From an uncultured Muribaculaceae bacterium (GTDB lineage: Bacteria > Bacteroidota > Bacteroidia > Bacteroidales > Muribaculaceae): DNA of 37,405 nt. The stretch covers positions 1 through 37,405 of the forward strand of contig CALUMZ010000020.1 in NCBI GenBank assembly GCA_944321865.1, written 5' to 3'. Below the pieces are notes generated by a model. It was not told the origin of the DNA. It saw nothing but the letters and a program-made list of their open reading frames with translations, and ran no database searches. Shown here piece after piece: positions 37,405 to 37,405 of this stretch. A program made the translations under genes and the position numbers. Numbering within the stretch: the first letter of the stretch is position 1; the number at the start of each line of letters is the position of its first letter.

Positions 37405-37405
37405 A

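Overview
The window looks like a piece of a Bacteroidales chromosome, plausibly Muribaculaceae or a close relative. The family assignment is inference from gene content. Three things support the order: most transcription-start regions carry the Bacteroidetes -7 promoter word TAnnTTTG, usually with a T-rich -33 element; several gene types are typical of the order (type IX secretion sorting domain, DUF5106-thioredoxin protein, type III glutamine synthetase, murTKQ-like cluster, DPP III lipoprotein, GH2 with a DUF4982-like end); and intergenic DNA holds interspersed palindromic repeats. No tRNA, rRNA, CRISPR array or intact insertion sequence was seen.

Layout: (1) 1-330, the 3' remnant of a broken gene next to a repeat end, then a strong hairpin. 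(2) 338-6201, minus-strand operon dxr-rseP-rlmI-DPP III behind one promoter. (3) 6252-10954, a large secreted T9SS-sorted surface protein bracketed by inverted copies of a composite repeat, including a 296 bp MITE-like hairpin element. (4) 11025-14917, proS, then a Bcr/CflA-type MFS exporter divergent from an AraC regulator with a palindromic operator candidate between them. (5) 14917-16991, a 57-codon small gene and lepA. (6) 17011-24779, a minus-strand run of eight closely spaced genes (DUF5106-thioredoxin, DoxX, mnmA, bifunctional nuclease, nucleoside permease, rsmE, kdsA, TPR protein). (7) 24822-30611, a minus-strand operon with an FAD/Fe-S D-lactate dehydrogenase-like enzyme, murT, murK and murQ. 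(8) 30700-35209 on the plus strand, an unusual ABC-F ATPase, a Dabb protein and glutamine synthetase III. (9) 35240-37405, a secreted GH2 glycosidase and the terminator of the next gene.

The clearest functional unit is region 7. It can be read as one pathway: MurT brings N-acetylmuramic acid (MurNAc) in, MurK phosphorylates it, MurQ splits it into GlcNAc-6-phosphate and D-lactate, and the first gene would oxidise the D-lactate. The most unusual protein is the ABC-F ATPase. All of its degenerate motifs fall in one of the two composite ATP sites, leaving the other site complete. The most unusual DNA structure is the mirror-image repeat arrangement around the T9SS surface protein gene.
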